Below are positions 14,001-23,790 of a stretch of 64,000 nucleotides of DNA, piece by piece. Origin of the DNA: Lanius collurio (taxonomy: Eukaryota; Chordata; Aves; Passeriformes; Laniidae); contig JACBWW010000004.1 of the NCBI GenBank assembly GCA_020086605.1, positions 33,916,047 to 33,980,046 on the forward strand, in the 5' to 3' direction. How positions within the stretch are numbered: the stretch's first letter is position 1; every line of letters starts with the position of its first letter. The position numbers were made by a program, and so were the translations under genes. The notes beneath the pieces were generated by a model. It was not told the DNA's origin. It made no database searches and worked only from the letters and a program-made list of their open reading frames with translations.

Positions 14001-17000
14001 CCCCCCTGCTCCAGCATGCCCAGAGCCAGGCTCACCATGAGCATCGCAGTGTTAAGGGAGAGCAGGCTCCGTGCTGGGCTCCAGCTGCTGCTTCTGCCCT
14101 GCCTGAAAGTAGCTTTCCCTTCTCCCTTTGCCTTCTCTGACCAAGAAACTCCCTCTGTACCTGGAAGCTGGCTGAGTGAAATGCCCATTGGTAGCATTTC
14201 ATCTCTCTGACATCCCAGCAAGCAGAGTGTAGACCACAGCAGAGCGCAGCCATGGGTTGCAAAGTGGGTCTGGGGAGCCTCATGCTAGGCAGAGAGAGTG
14301 CAACTTCACCCTTCAAGATTCCAGCCCTGCGTGTGGGGTTGCTGGTGCTGCTGCTCCCAGTTGTTGCTACCAGGACTGCTCTACCAGGGCCACTTTCCCT
14401 TCTCCTGCCAGTCTCCCAGCAGCAGGTTCTGGGCCCAGGAAAATGTGTCAGGAAAGAGACTAGAGCCTCATTCAACACAGCACAGGTTCATTCAAGTGGC
14501 TGAATTACAGTCCTTGAACAGTAGCTCCCCAGATATCCAAGATAAACATGGCTCTTTCACTCCTCTCATCTGCTCTGGCCCATCCCCGCTCTGTTTGCAG
14601 AAAGACTTCCTTGGGTTTGCAAGGATCCCACTGCAGCAACCTCTCCTGGACTGGCACCAGCAGCCCATCAGGACATTGAGGAAATGCTGCCCTGCATGAG
14701 AATCCAGCTGTTCTGGCACTGCGCTCTTATCTGTCTTGCTCTCCCTTGGTTAAGCCCTAAGTCCGTAACCCCTCCCTGCTCTCCTAGGGGTGGTGGCTGT
14801 CTATGTCTGGCTCCAGCCTAGCCACTTGCTCTGTTGGAGCTCCTCCCTCTCTGTGGTGATCTCCCCTCTAAGGAAGAGGGATAAGCAGAGGGATGCACTC
14901 TGACAGGCCGGATTTTAGCTCTCCTGCCATCCTAGGAGACAGGGGCTTGGATCTACGGCTGGTGATGGCATGCTCTGTTGTGCCTGGCAGTCACATGCTC
15001 TGAGTGGCCTCATGAAGGTCCTTAGTCAAGTCAGCAGGAGGCTGAGCTCTCTCTTCTCCCAGCCCCTTGTAGTGCCCCCATTTCTGAGCACTGTTCAACA
15101 AGGTGGACCAGGTTAATCACAGCACTTCCTCACCTGGTATAAATGAATGCTGAGATGTGGACCGCATAGCCCTGAGCTTCATCTGCTCAGGATAATGCTG
15201 GAGCACCTGAAAGCCCCCAGAAAGGCCGTGGCATTAGCTAGATGTGTCTTGCCTTACCTTGGCTTCCTGCCAGGACTCATTGAGGAGGAGATAGCAAGCA
15301 AAGGCATGTTTCACAGGGCCATGGTGATCTGTAGGCCCAAGGGGCTGCCTCTAGGGTGAAGATACCAGCAGAATCGTGAAGGGAAGTTGTTTGCGCTGAG
15401 TCAAGGGCTGTTGTTTGCTTTGCTGTACCCTCTGTGTAAGCCACAAAGTGGCTGGATAGCTCACTGTCACTCATGGTGGGAAGAGGCTGTCTCCCTTGTC
15501 TCACACCAAGAATCACCCTGTCTTGTTCTGTTCCTGTCTTACAGCAACCACAGCTGATCGGTTCTACAGGATAGACCGTGCACAGGTGAGTGCAGCCTCA
15601 TCCTGCACTGTCATCCCTCTAGGAGGGTGCTTGGGTGTCCCCACAGAACAACAGCAGGCACAGCCTGGGGGCCACACAGGTCTTATACCACTGCCCTGCC
15701 CTTTGGCATCCCCTAAAGGGATGGCATGATGAGCTTGGGCCAGGACAGGCTCAGCAACTCCAGGTTTCTGGAGAAAAGGGAAGAAGCCTGGGTGGTAGTA
15801 CAGAACCCTGGGCTGAAAGCCACCTGCAGGGCCCTCCAGTGCAGCAGGCAAGGAATAGCTAACATAGCAAGACTGGCCAGGGGACCCACCAGCTGGGGTC
15901 ATCTTCACCATGGTTAGATACTTTCCCCAATGGTCTGGGGAGGAAGACATGGAGATAAGGTTTACAAGGTTGCTAAGGTGGCAGGAGATAGGAAGCCTGA
16001 AAAGAACAAGGAGATGCAAAGGCTCCCAGGCACGAGACTGTTCAAGCCACCATTGCTCTGCTGAGCAAATGGGTGGGCTACAGACCCACCCATTGGGATA
16101 GGAGGGGATGGAGTTTTGCAGAAATACATCTTGCATCTGAGTAAGTATGTCCTAATTTGTGTCTTTCAGGAGCACCTCAACTATGTGACAGAGATCTCTC
16201 AGGATGAGCTCTATGTGCTGGACCCAGAGCTAGTGGTCACTCAGACTGTGAGCACTTCTCCTGCCATGCCTGACCTCGTGGACTCATCTGCCACACCCCC
16301 TGGGCACCATTTTACATTCCCCTCCTCTTCCTCCTCTCCACCCTCCTCTCCTGCCCCCAGGTGAGTCTGGAATGGGGGTGCTGGGTCTCAGGAAGAATGG
16401 GCAGTGATGGGAGAGCTCAGGTTGGCTTCATAGCATTGCTCCCTGGGCCAGATTACAGGGGAGCTCTCTGGAAGTAAGCAGGAATTCAGTGTTGAGTTAG
16501 ACCAAGGGATGAGATGACATCCTCTTTTCCTTGTTCCTCTGCCAGCACTGCCCTAAGCAGTGGGGCATCAGCAGGTGGCTCAGCCATGGGTTCAAGCTCC
16601 AGCACCTGGCCCACAAGGCAAAGAACATGGGTGTCTTTCAGCCCAACTAAGGGCAGTGTCGAGTGTGGATGAGCAATGGTGCTAGGAGCAGCAGTAGAAA
16701 TGGGAGTGGGAACGGGGAAGAACCCAGATCAGGCAAGAAGGAGTGCCACAGGAAGGCTTCTCCATCCTTCTAATGGTGGCATACCCATTAGGGCCATCTT
16801 CTGCCAGGACTGGCAGGGTTAGTTACACCTTTTCTTCTTCCCTTCCAGCACTGAGCCAGAGCGCTGCCTCCCCCATAAAGGTGAGTCAAGTCCTACCCCT
16901 AGTCATAACCCCTCTCAGGTTGCACGGTTTTGTTTTCCTGCCATGGTTTTTTTTGGCCTCTCCTTTAACTGGTGAGCAGGCAGGAGCCCTCTTGCTCCAT

Positions 17001-20000
17001 GTGTCCTGAAACATGGAGCCCTGAGGGTGGGTGACCCAGAGGTGAGCACAAGAGACCTGACAGTGATTTGTGGAGTGACCCAGCCAGGCGCCTTCCCGGC
17101 TCCACTGTGCGGGAAATCATATGGCAAGGGGTTAATCCCCCACCTGCAGAGCTGAGCGCTGTGGACTGGGTTGAGAGGCTGTCTCTGCCTCTCCCTGGGG
17201 AGGTGGGAACACTAGATCAGGGGCCTCACCAAACTGAACAAATGGAAAGAGTTTCCTGAAGCTTGATCGGGGCCTGGAAGTGTGAGTGAGTCATTAGTGA
17301 GAGGCGTCTTGGCCACTGGCTGATGCCCAGGAGACCTGCTCCATCACAAGTTATCCTGCCCAAGGGCAGAGACTACTCCCCCTGTACATGCACCTCCCTG
17401 GGGCTGAGGTCTGGCTGCACCCCTAGCTCCTTCTTTCTCCTGTCTTGTTCCTTACATGCCTGAAGGTGGAGGAGCCATGTAAATGCAGTCTGACCAAGGG
17501 GTTAATGCCTGGAGGAGCTTGTGCTCCTGCTCCACACCTCTGATGCCCAGCTCTTGTCTCCAGGATTAGATAAGCAGTATTACAGATTGATTTTTCTGAC
17601 CCTGACACATCTCTCTTTGCAGAAGACCTTCTGATAGAAGCTGCCAAGAGTGGCAACTTCAGCAAGGTAGGTGGCTTGAGCAGCCAAGGCTGGCTCCTGG
17701 GCTGGTGTCCCCCTTGGGCTAAGGGAAGCCCTGCCAGCCATGCTCCCCAGTTGCCCTGGAGCAATGCCTGTCAGGAGCCTTCCTTCAGGAGTGGTGGTGG
17801 GAAACAAGGCAGGCTTCTGGCAAGAAGCCCTGGTTCCTCTCTTGGGGGACACAAAGGGAAGAAGAGACTTGGTAGCATGGCTGAGCTGGACAAAGCTCCT
17901 CACCAGCCCCAAGTATCCACACAACCTGTCAGGCATTTCAGGCACATAATGCTGGGGCTTGGGGCTTGGAGCTGGGAAATGCAACTCATCCTGAGCAATC
18001 TGACAATCCTGTAGTTCCAAGAGCTGCACCAAGCTGGAAGAGACTTGATGGTGCGAGACTCCTCGGGCCAGACTGTCCTCCACCATGCTGTCAAATCAGG
18101 AAGCAAGGACATCGTCAAATACATCATTGAGAATGGTGAGCTAGAGCTAGAGTGCCACTCTTAGCAAAGGAGCCTGGCAGCTAGAAAAGATCAACCCTCT
18201 GCTCAGAGGGAGTGCTCCTGGGCTTGGATCCCTTCCCTCTGGGTTTGCTACATCATCTTTCTGGTGTATGGGTTTTTCCTGGCATCTGTCTGCCAGTACT
18301 GGAGTGTCCTCATGGCTGTTGCTGCATCCTGGCAGGGACCAGCAGGTCTCTGGGAAACATTTCTCAGTGTCCCGCTTCTGCCTTCAGGGCAGCTGACCTG
18401 TTGTTTTTGGTAGTTTCCCACTGAAATACAGACCTCTTTATTTTTATTTAGATATTTCTCTGTAGTGAGTCCACAACAAGTTCTTTTTTCCTGGGATCAG
18501 CTGGGCTTAGATGCCATTGCTGACTTGAGTTCTTTGGAGCCAGGACTTGTGCAGGCAGCATTAAAATAGCATCCCCTATGGAAGGATGCAGACTGTGACC
18601 AGGGAGTAGACAGGTCTGTCTGCCCTGGAGCCAGGTCTCACTAACCTGCACTCTTTCTTTCCACAGCTCCTTCAGAAATCCTTGATGCCACAGAGGAGGA
18701 GAAGTAAGTTGCTGCCTGACTTGCATTACCTGTTGGCCAGACTCTCTGCAAAATGACCAGTCACAGGGACACTTCAGCTGCCCTTGCTATAATTGCCAGC
18801 CATGATTCCCAATCCATTTTGGACAGACAGCCCCTGAGTAGCATCCCCTCCTCTGCTAGGGCAACCTGGACAAACACACAACTCACTATCAGCTCCTGCT
18901 GCTGCTGAATTGCTGTCTGTCACTGCCACCTGCATGTGCTGCTTGTCCCTGTTCAGGGGGACATCTCACATCTCCCGCTTTCTCCTCCTCAGCGGTGAAA
19001 CCAGCTTGCACCAGGCTGCAGCCTTACGCCAGCGCACTATCTGCCACTACATCGTGGAGGCCGGGGCTTCGCTCATGAAGACAGACCTGCAGGTGACAGC
19101 GGGAGCGGTGGCAGTGGGGCTTTCTGGGGTGACCAGAGGGCTGGCAAGGAGCAGAGCCAGCAGGAGAGCAGAGCAGGGGTGCTTTGGGTAGGGTGCTTGC
19201 CAGTCAGAGAGGAGCTGACATGGAGCACCCCTGCTTGCCCAGTAGAGCCCAGCTACAGAGGGGTTAAATCCCTCTTCTCCTGGTGCTTCTCTCCCTGTTG
19301 TTTTATTAAATTAGAAGCAAGGGGCTGGAATGTCTCATCCCTGTCTCCCCCTTCCCACCCTCAGGGGTCAGAGCAAGGACATTCTCCCTGAAAGCTCTCT
19401 CCCAGCTGCAGGACTCCCCCCGCTCTCCCCCACAGGCAGTCATGATGGGCGATCTGGGAGCTCCTCTTGGCGGGTGAAGCTGGCCTGCGGGAGCAGGAGC
19501 AGGCAGTGGCAGCACATTCCCTCACATGCCGAGTTAATTGAGCTGTGTCAGGGAATTGTGCCAGCCCTGGCAGAAGAGCTGCAAAAGGGGAGGGCTTGGG
19601 GCCATATTTTGATACAGGAGGTTCCTGGGGCTGGCATATGGATGTGGTCAGGTCTGTCTGGTGGAGGCTGGTAGTGATGGGTTGTAGCAGAGGTGATGTA
19701 GAACAAGCCAAGAAAGTGCAGTCTGTGGGTCTGGGATGCTGGTTAGGAACCCATTTGATGGGTGCTGCTGCTGGTGGAGCTTGGGGTTCACTTTTGACAA
19801 TGCACATCCCTGTTTGCCAGCTGTACAGATAATCTCTGGCTCCCCATCTCTCTTCCTTGTTCTTGTCCAAGGCTTAGGCTTTGCACAGTGCCCAGAGTGG
19901 GGCTGGCCTGAACTGTCAGAGGCAAGAGGAGAGGGCAGTTCAAGGGGCATGGCCCCTCTCTGTCCCCAGCCCCCTCATTTTCTTGAAGGAGGGGAACAGC

Positions 20001-21543
20001 CCCCAGCCTCCCAGCACAAAAGGGAGCCTTGCTCAGGCATGTTTCCCCCCCCAGGGAATGGGACTGCACGTGCCTGTGCAAATGCATGTCAGGTTTGTGG
20101 CTGCCTGGAGACCCCTCTGTGCTGCTGCACTGACCTTTCATGGGCTCCAGGTCACAGCCTGCCTGCACAGGCAGGATCCATCTCATTAGAAACCGCAGTG
20201 GCAGACCTGTAGCACGAGTTTGGAGCAGACTGATCCCTCTCCCTGCAGTGGTGAGGGAGGCTGTGCCTTATCAGTTGGCGTGTCTCAGCCCAGCCAGGCA
20301 GGGAGGCCCTGGCAGCTCCAGTTTCAGGCTGCAGGCAGGCAGTGATGCAGAGGGGCTTCTGCAGGGGAACAAGAAAGAAGCTCAATTTCTCCTCTGTTAA
20401 ATGAGTGATCGCATTCAGGGGATGTGGGGAGGAGGCCCTCCAGGAGCGCCAGCACCAAAGCACAGAGTGGTCTCCATCTGATGATGTGGCTGCTGGGGGG
20501 TGTGTGCAGGACCCTAGGGTGTGCTCAGTCTTGGGATGCACATGCCAAGGAAATTTCTTGGTGCATGACACCTCTCTGCAGCCATACACGGGTGGGCTTT
20601 TGTGCACAGCCACATCCAGGCCCAGCAGAAGGCTCTGCATGTCTGACCATTGTTCCTGATGGAGAAATATGGCTGCAGGCTGCTCTGGAGCCCCTGGCAC
20701 GCTGCTGGCAGCTGCCTGTGCCCTGCTGTGCACCAGGGGATGAGCTGGACAGGACGGGTATCCCTTCCAGGGCTGGTTTTCAATGGCAGCGGCAGTGCGC
20801 CAGGTTTCTGTGGCCTTTCTCAGTGGCACAGCAGAGCCTGGGCACTTGGGGAGGAGGAGCAAGGAGCAGGGGGAGGAAAGGGGGAGAGGAGACAGAGCTG
20901 GGAGCTGTTAACAGATTTGCTTTTTATGGAGTGCGGGAGTTCATTAGTGGACACAATCCAGATGGCTGCAATAAGCTGGTGAAATGTGATCCTCCTCCGG
21001 GAGCTGGAGCGATAGTGAGGCTGTGAGAGGGAAGGGGGGTTGGTATTCCTGGGCATTCCCCAGACATACCCCTCATTCCGCACCCTTTCCCGCCTGCCTC
21101 CCCAGCACAGGGGAAGAGTAGGTCATGGGGACCAGCCTTTGTCTCCTCTTGGGTGACTTGTGATTCCTAGGGTCAGTTATGTCCTAGCCCATGCCTAGAG
21201 CCAATGGTCCTTCAGGGGACAGCTTCCAGACCTGCAGTAGTCAGGCTCCTCAGGAGCACACTTTCATCCTGTGGTGAGCACATGGGCATTTGGCTGCTGC
21301 CTGCCTCAGGGTTTGGCTGCAGGCTCTGCTGGACCCAGCCACATGGGGGAATGGGGACGCCTTTAGGTGCCAAATCAGCATTCAGGCAGTGTTCAGCACT
21401 CTTAACTTCTTGCCTCCCCTGTGCAGGGAGACACCCCGAAGCACCGTGCTGAGAAAGCGAATGACCCCGACTTAGCTGCCTACCTCGAGAACCGACAGCA
21501 CTACCAGATGATCCAACGGGAGGACCAGGAGACAGCTGTGTAG
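2017..21543 (+). CDS. DGKZ: Diacylglycerol kinase zeta, 26 exons, 5'-partial
   Basis: This type IV diacylglycerol kinase converts diacylglycerol plus ATP to phosphatidic acid, damping PKC and RasGRP signalling at membranes and in the nucleus. I assembled 26 exons with GT-AG boundaries and compatible phases, giving 2343 nt: 780 residues and a TAG stop. Order in visible residues: second C1 domain and its cysteine-rich extension (about 6-86); a lysine-rich MARCKS-like and nuclear-localisation segment (91-108); catalytic domain (about 127-262) with GGDG at 186-189 and a GTGND loop; accessory domain (about 282-440); a Ser/Pro-rich linker (about 595-640); ankyrin repeats (about 642-750); and a C-terminal ETAV class I PDZ ligand, which binds syntrophins and SNX27 in mammals. 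The N-terminus and first C1 domain lie left of the window. DGKI is the close paralogue; the QREDQETAV end and the MDK and CHRM4 neighbours favour DGKZ. No frameshift or internal stop is seen. Confidence 0.96.
2506..2577 (+). CDS. DGKZ: DGKZ visible exon 2 (C1 domain 2)
   Basis: This 72-nt exon encodes residues 24-47, GFQQKF to WCKQA, with the second zinc-ligand CSWC pair. Its acceptor is CCACAG and its donor GTGAGC. Confidence 0.95.
2884..3000 (+). CDS. DGKZ: DGKZ visible exon 3 (C1 extension)
   Basis: This 117-nt exon encodes residues 48-86, YHSKVSCF to RVRRPQ. It contains the last C1 cysteines and the extended cysteine-rich segment typical of DGKs. Confidence 0.95.
3093..3164 (+). CDS. DGKZ: DGKZ visible exon 4 (MARCKS-like basic segment)
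   Basis: This 72-nt exon encodes residues 87-110 with [17 protein letters not shown]. In mammals this segment, similar to the MARCKS phosphorylation site, is a nuclear localisation signal inhibited by PKC phosphorylation; the target serines and threonine are present. Confidence 0.95.
3455..3550 (+). CDS. DGKZ: DGKZ visible exon 5 (catalytic domain start)
   Basis: This 96-nt exon encodes residues 111-142, ending with the conserved [14 protein letters not shown] first strand and nucleotide loop of the DAG kinase fold. Confidence 0.96.
3823..3905 (+). CDS. DGKZ: DGKZ visible exon 6 (catalytic domain)
   Basis: This 83-nt exon encodes GAKIIQSF to GGPKE plus two bases of the next alanine codon (phase 2), including [12 protein letters not shown]. 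Confidence 0.95.
4420..4480 (+). CDS. DGKZ: DGKZ visible exon 7 (GGDG motif)
   Basis: This 61-nt exon completes residue 170 and encodes [24 protein letters not shown] at residues 186-189 is the ATP-binding signature of lipid kinases and is intact. Confidence 0.96.
4887..5000 (+). CDS. DGKZ: DGKZ visible exon 8 (catalytic domain)
   Basis: This 114-nt exon encodes residues 191-228, with the PPPP turn and the [11 protein letters not shown] active-site loop. Confidence 0.96.
5392..5532 (+). CDS. DGKZ: DGKZ visible exon 9 (end of catalytic domain)
   Basis: This 141-nt exon encodes residues 229-275, [11 protein letters not shown] to EAAADK. The acidic end is the variable linker to the accessory domain. 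The donor is the less usual AAG|GTGGGA. Confidence 0.94.
6034..6112 (+). CDS. DGKZ: DGKZ visible exon 10 (accessory domain start)
   Basis: This 79-nt exon, ending in phase 1, encodes [16 protein letters not shown] and on to FHESR, the highly conserved start of the DGK accessory domain. Confidence 0.95.
6399..6454 (+). CDS. DGKZ: DGKZ visible exon 11 (accessory domain)
   Basis: This 56-nt exon completes residue 302 and encodes [18 protein letters not shown], almost invariant in DGKZ and DGKI. Confidence 0.95.
7486..7548 (+). CDS. DGKZ: DGKZ visible exon 12 (accessory domain)
   Basis: This 63-nt phase 0-0 exon encodes residues 321-341, [20 protein letters not shown] and a final valine. Confidence 0.94.
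7788..7861 (+). CDS. DGKZ: DGKZ visible exon 13 (accessory domain)
   Basis: This 74-nt exon encodes [13 protein letters not shown] to VFLNIP plus two bases of an arginine codon completed in the next exon. Confidence 0.95.
7979..8090 (+). CDS. DGKZ: DGKZ visible exon 14 (accessory domain)
   Basis: This 112-nt exon encodes [19 protein letters not shown] to GFTMTSL. It carries DDGCIEV, where most DGKZ and DGKI proteins I recall have Tyr in place of this Cys. Confidence 0.95.
8402..8601 (+). CDS. DGKZ: DGKZ visible exon 15 (accessory domain)
   Basis: This 200-nt exon encodes [12 protein letters not shown] to NSMPLLN plus two bases of the next aspartate codon. The donor is AATGA|GTAGGT. Confidence 0.95.
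8903..9003 (+). CDS. DGKZ: DGKZ visible exon 16
   Basis: This 101-nt exon encodes [16 protein letters not shown] to KLKEA and ends in phase 1. It is the region after the accessory domain. Confidence 0.94.
9139..9218 (+). CDS. DGKZ: DGKZ visible exon 17
   Basis: This 80-nt exon encodes [18 protein letters not shown] to LQE and ends at phase 0. Reading through into the intron adds about ten codons before a TGA. Confidence 0.94.
9836..10390 (+). mobile_element. Probable retroviral-type LTR (solo, borders uncertain)
   Basis: A run of GA- and CT-rich sequence leads to AATAAA at 10250-10255. A pyrimidine-rich segment and a GAACCTGGTGGGGAGGGAGG block follow, then a short AT-rich end near 10370. 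This architecture and wording match LTR 3' halves I remember from songbird endogenous retroviruses. I could not find convincing TG/CA ends or a target-site duplication, and no retroviral coding sequence is present. It is in the same orientation as DGKZ. Confidence 0.45.
10250..10255 (+). terminator. Intronic AATAAA in LTR-like block
   Basis: A canonical poly(A) hexamer in the DGKZ sense direction, followed within about 25 bases by T-rich sequence. Use of it would truncate DGKZ after visible exon 17. Use in vivo is not shown by sequence. Confidence 0.35.
11212..11281 (+). CDS. DGKZ: DGKZ visible exon 18
   Basis: This 70-nt exon encodes [19 protein letters not shown] and CFLD, phase 0 to 1. 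LSPKWCFLD is conserved between DGKZ and DGKI. Confidence 0.94.
11440..13746 (+). mobile_element. CR1 LINE, 5'-truncated and internally deleted
   Basis: The element lies inside the DGKZ intron, in sense orientation. The 11479-11838 frame gives a CR1 endonuclease: [19 protein letters not shown], then [14 protein letters not shown]. Matching pieces continue in shifted frames through about 12100. Around 12302-12900 are [31 protein letters not shown] and [16 protein letters not shown] (reverse-transcriptase fingers). About 13050-13370 gives [20 protein letters not shown] and [19 protein letters not shown]. The next recognisable piece is [20 protein letters not shown], so the catalytic aspartate region and beyond are deleted at about 13370-13390. 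The 3'UTR ends in the CR1 tail ATTCTGTGATTCTATG near 13727-13744. Stops and frameshifts make it dead. Confidence 0.93.
13747..15544 (+). other. DGKZ: DGKZ intron remainder, nothing recognised
   Basis: This is unique-looking intronic sequence between the CR1 tail and the acceptor CTGTCTTACAG at 15544. It contains a 151-codon open frame at 13755-14210 with no recognisable product and no splice context. Confidence 0.6.
15545..15585 (+). CDS. DGKZ: DGKZ visible exon 19 (micro-exon)
   Basis: This 41-nt exon completes a serine and encodes [13 protein letters not shown], matching the [12 protein letters not shown] segment of vertebrate DGKZ. Confidence 0.94.
16170..16360 (+). CDS. DGKZ: DGKZ visible exon 20 (linker, Ser/Pro-rich)
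   Basis: This 191-nt exon encodes [20 protein letters not shown] and then a low-complexity tail with [14 protein letters not shown], ending in phase 2. The start is strongly conserved. The Ser/Pro tail is the fast-evolving linker before the ankyrin repeats. Confidence 0.93.
16849..16880 (+). CDS. DGKZ: DGKZ visible exon 21 (32-nt micro-exon)
   Basis: A tiny exon between CTTCCAG and GTGAGT. Phases require [11 protein letters not shown], which joins correctly to EDLLIEAAK of the next exon. The sequence is not conserved with mammals. Splice sites and frame are the evidence. Confidence 0.8.
17623..17666 (+). CDS. DGKZ: DGKZ visible exon 22 (ankyrin region start)
   Basis: This 44-nt exon encodes [15 protein letters not shown], the helix that opens the ankyrin repeats. 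Confidence 0.94.
18015..18135 (+). CDS. DGKZ: DGKZ visible exon 23 (ankyrin repeats)
   Basis: This 121-nt exon encodes [15 protein letters not shown] to VKYIIEN, including [17 protein letters not shown], a typical ankyrin core. The acceptor, CAATCCTGTAG, is unusually poor in pyrimidines. Confidence 0.94.
18667..18703 (+). CDS. DGKZ: DGKZ visible exon 24 (ankyrin repeats)
   Basis: This 37-nt exon completes an alanine and encodes [11 protein letters not shown] plus two bases of asparagine. The acceptor is TTCCACAG and the donor GTAAGT. Confidence 0.93.
18993..19092 (+). CDS. DGKZ: DGKZ visible exon 25 (ankyrin repeats)
   Basis: This 100-nt exon encodes [20 protein letters not shown] to TDLQ, nearly identical to the mammalian ankyrin repeat here. 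Confidence 0.95.
19093..21426 (+). other. DGKZ: DGKZ last intron, no exon seen
   Basis: This is a 2.3-kb intron. Two AT-richer stretches, near 19515-19560 and 20905-21000, stand out from GC-rich surroundings and could be conserved noncoding DNA. No repeat or RNA gene is recognised. Confidence 0.5.
21427..21543 (+). CDS. DGKZ: DGKZ terminal coding exon (PDZ ligand)
   Basis: The 117-nt coding part encodes [20 protein letters not shown] to QETAV and a TAG stop at 21541-21543. The final ETAV is the class I PDZ-binding motif. Confidence 0.97.
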   Translation, partial: GDTPKHRAEKANDPDLAAYLENRQHYQMIQREDQETAV

Positions 21544-23790
21544 TGCTTGGCGTGCCTTAGCCCAAGCCAGCTCATGCAGGATGAGAAGAGGACAATGCCA
21601 ACTGGCAGAGATGTATCTGGCCCAACCCTCCCCAGATGTCAACCTGATCCCTGGAGATGGATACAGCAGAGCTCTGCCCCAGGCTGGGCTGGGACTCTGT
21701 TTATAAGGACAATGGGTATTTCAGACTTGAAGCCTGATTCTTTGTGTGTCCACCCCTTCACCTCTCATTCACCACATTCCCTGCTCTAGATGGGCTCTAT
21801 CTCCCAGCCATGTTGGGACAGGCCAGGCTGAAGCCCCCAGTCACCCTGGTTCATGAGAGTAATGCCAGTGCCCCCTCCACAGGCTCCTACCTATGATCCT
21901 TGTGGGATACCATTGCTCAGCCCCTCTCTCTGCTGGCAGTGCTTGGCTAGGTTTGTGTCCTGTTCCTCCTCTCCTGTCTGGCACAGCTGTGGGAGGCGCA
22001 GGCTGCATGGACAGACAGCAGAGGCTGTGAGCCTCAGACTTTGCCCCAAAGGAAGCACCACAACTTACTGGCCCTGCCTTCTCCTCCCTCCTGGGGCTTC
22101 ACCAGGTCTCTGTATTGCCCTACCCAGAGCCTTCTGCAGCAGGGGGGAAGTCACTTGTGCACCCAGCCTTTCCTCAGAGCATCTGGGACTGGTGCAACTG
22201 GAAGTAGGGCAGCAGGTGCCCTCCTGATGGGCCTTTAGTGCTCAGTCAGCAGTCTGACTTGGGGCTGGGATGGCATGGAGGAAGGCTACCAAGCCCTCCC
22301 ACCACACTTCCCTCCACGGGGCTGGGTGAGACTGCACACCCACTCTGCTGGACATCTCTTTGTGAGCCCACTGCAGGATGGTGGAGAGCTACACTCAGCT
22401 GGAGCAGTGGCAGCGGTGAAGCTGGTTATATTTCCCAAATGCTGACTTAGATTCAGCTGCCCTCCCTGCTTCAGTTTCTCCCTCAGTGTTAGACTTTGCA
22501 CGGGGCTGGATGGGCAGTGCTGGGGTCAGTGCTGCTCTCAGGGATCCCCCATCCAGGTAGGGATGCCCCCCAACCTCGCAACATGCATCCTTTTAGTCTG
22601 ACTCTTACTATTCCCCAAATGGGCACAAGGCTTTGCAAGGAAAACTTGAGAGCTCACCCAGCTCAACAGAACCCACCTGAGCAGACCACCAGCTCACCCT
22701 CTCCAGTTTTAGCAGAGAGAGGGATTTGGATTCACAGGAACCATCAGGGTTCCTAGGCCTGAGTCATGCCTGCAATGGGATGGAATTTCTCCTACCACTT
22801 GCTATGGGGCCTGAGGCACCACAACCCATCTCCCCTGTGGATGCTGTGAGTGCTTGATAAAGAGGCATCAAGCAAGGCTTTTGCAGAACTGAGACCAGGA
22901 GGTGCCCACCAAGGAGGAAAGGTGATGGCTCTGAGCCTGGCAAACCTGCTTGGCATTTTTGGTTGGGCAGTGAAGGCGGTTGCTGTTCACAGCTTGGCTC
23001 CAGGAGAGGATGTTGCTGATGCTGGGTGTGGTCAGTGCAGTCCCTCTGCACTCACACCGAGCTGTGCCCACTGGTAGTGCTGGGTGGCACCATTTGAAAC
23101 CCTCCAAGGGATACCAAGAAAAGGGTATGAGGATACTCTAGGGAACCAGAATACCCTTCAGACTCTTTGGCTGGGGGCAGGGTTCCCTTGAAGGATGGGG
23201 GATGCTGTATTGGGGAACAGAGGTACAGGGTGCCCAGTGGCAGTATTGGCAATTACTAATGATAGCATCCTAATGCATTGAACTCTGGCTCTGGCAGTGC
23301 CTGGAGTTCTCATCAGCGCTGCTGGCCAGGCCACTGACAGACAAGGCACTGTCATCTTCTCACCGGTCCACACCACTGCTGCCCCAGATGGGATGCCCAA
23401 CTTGGCCCAGAGGCATTGAGAGCCTCAGTTTCCCCCTATCTCCCTTACAGTTTTTGTACAGGTAGTTGAGAGACACTGTCCCCTTCCCTGCCTGGCCCCT
23501 CCGTGCACGTGTGAGCTGAGTTGCTGTGCAATTCCAAGCCTGCTTATATTTTGGTGAAGAAGGAGGGGGTGTTTGTCACCCTGCCTGCTGAGGGCAGGGG
23601 TTCTGTGCAATACCTGGGTCTGTGTTTCTTAGACGCTGTTGTAGGATTGTATTTTTGTTACTATGAGGGTGCTGGCTCTAGCAGGCCCAGGGCCTGGCAC
23701 GAGCCTGTATTCCCATTGCTTTTCAACTTTGACTGTTGGGATGTTGTTGTTTCTTGCCATTGAAATAAAGAGTTTGATGTTTTAGTTCCT
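21544..23790 (+). other. DGKZ: DGKZ 3'UTR
   Basis: The 3'UTR runs about 2.2 kb from the TAG to just past the AATAAA at 23764-23769. It is GC-rich with no further coding signal and no earlier canonical poly(A) hexamer. Confidence 0.8.
23764..23769 (+). terminator. DGKZ: DGKZ poly(A) signal AATAAA
   Basis: AATAAA followed by a T/GT-rich element (TTTGATGTTTTAGTT) within 30 bases is a standard cleavage context. Confidence 0.85.

Noticed and set aside
16248..16253. Internal GTGAGC donor in DGKZ exon 20
   Set aside because: Using it would join in the wrong phase to exon 21 and give an immediate stop.
2017..21543. DGKI (iota) instead of DGKZ
   Set aside because: The two are close paralogues, but the C-terminus and the linked MDK and CHRM4 genes point to zeta.
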